Shown: in pieces, positions 6,403 through 6,452 of the stretch | Layout: every line of letters starts with the position of its first letter | How positions within the stretch are numbered: the stretch's first letter is position 1 | NCBI GenBank assembly: GCA_041694515.1 | Contig: JASMSZ010000046.1 | Span: forward strand, 1-6,452 | Source of the DNA: Halanaerobium sp041694515 | GTDB lineage: Bacteria > Bacillota > Halanaerobiia > Halanaerobiales > Halanaerobiaceae | Length of the DNA stretch: 6,452 nucleotides | Reading direction: 5' to 3' | Made by a program: the position numbers and the translations under genes | The notes under the pieces: generated by a model | Database searches by the model: none | Told to the model about the DNA's origin: nothing | The model's input: the letters and a program-made list of their open reading frames with translations, nothing else

Positions 6403-6452
6403 ATGATAATTGGCACTGGAATAGATATAGTAAAAAACAGACGTATAGAAAG
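6403..6452 (+). CDS. acpS: Holo-[acyl-carrier-protein] synthase, N-terminal fragment; 3' end outside window
   Basis: Partial gene: 16 complete codons reading MIIGTGIDIVKNRRIE, then the right edge. AcpS transfers 4'-phosphopantetheine from CoA to apo-ACP, which activates the carrier for fatty acid synthesis. The pattern I-x-G-x-G-I-D-I-V-x-x-x-R-I at the N-terminus is typical of AcpS, and Asp8 matches the conserved Mg-binding aspartate. The ribosome-binding site AAAGGAAA (6391-6398) sits at good spacing. An ATG five bases upstream (6398) is out of frame and stops after two codons, so 6403 is the start. The call rests on a short but characteristic segment, supported by its own promoter. Confidence 0.85.
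   Translation, partial: MIIGTGIDIVKNRRIE

Overview
The window is AT-rich DNA from a low-GC Gram-positive (Firmicutes-type) fermentative bacterium. Support for this comes from purine-rich Shine-Dalgarno sites, sigma-A-like promoter elements, intrinsic terminators with long stems, and the mtlA-mtlR-mtlF-mtlD gene order, which is known from Geobacillus and clostridia. The Lys/Glu-rich proteins and gene content would fit an anaerobe such as Halanaerobiales. That placement is only an impression and was not tested by any search.

Layout: the 3' end of glmS (1-480, glucosamine-6-phosphate synthase) is closed by a strong intrinsic terminator (531-579). A 257-bp control region follows. It holds two adjacent inverted repeats (605-645), a plausible promoter (645-673) and a perfect 14-bp palindrome at the predicted transcription start. 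Then come four co-directional genes: mtlA (738-2126, mannitol PTS EIICB), mtlR (2241-4379, PRD-containing activator), mtlF (4435-4890, mannitol EIIA) and mtlD (4919-6070, mannitol-1-phosphate 5-dehydrogenase). A perfect 32-bp palindrome between mtlA and mtlR looks like an internal terminator or attenuator. A strong terminator (6098-6145) ends the operon. A 332-bp gap carries the acpS promoter (6322-6350), with a perfect 16-bp palindrome just upstream. The first 16 codons of acpS (holo-ACP synthase) run off the right edge.

How the genes work together: phosphoryl groups pass from HPr to MtlF (His73), then to the EIIB domain of MtlA (Cys377), and on to mannitol during uptake. The product, mannitol-1-phosphate, is oxidised by MtlD to fructose-6-phosphate, which enters glycolysis and is also the substrate of GlmS next door. 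MtlR carries every expected phosphorylation-site residue (four PRD histidines, an EIIB-like Cys and an EIIA-like His), so it can be expected to sense both general PTS activity and mannitol flux.

I see no previously undescribed system. This is a complete, conventional mannitol operon between two housekeeping genes. The parts most worth a second look are non-coding: the candidate MtlR operators, the internal palindrome and the palindrome upstream of acpS.
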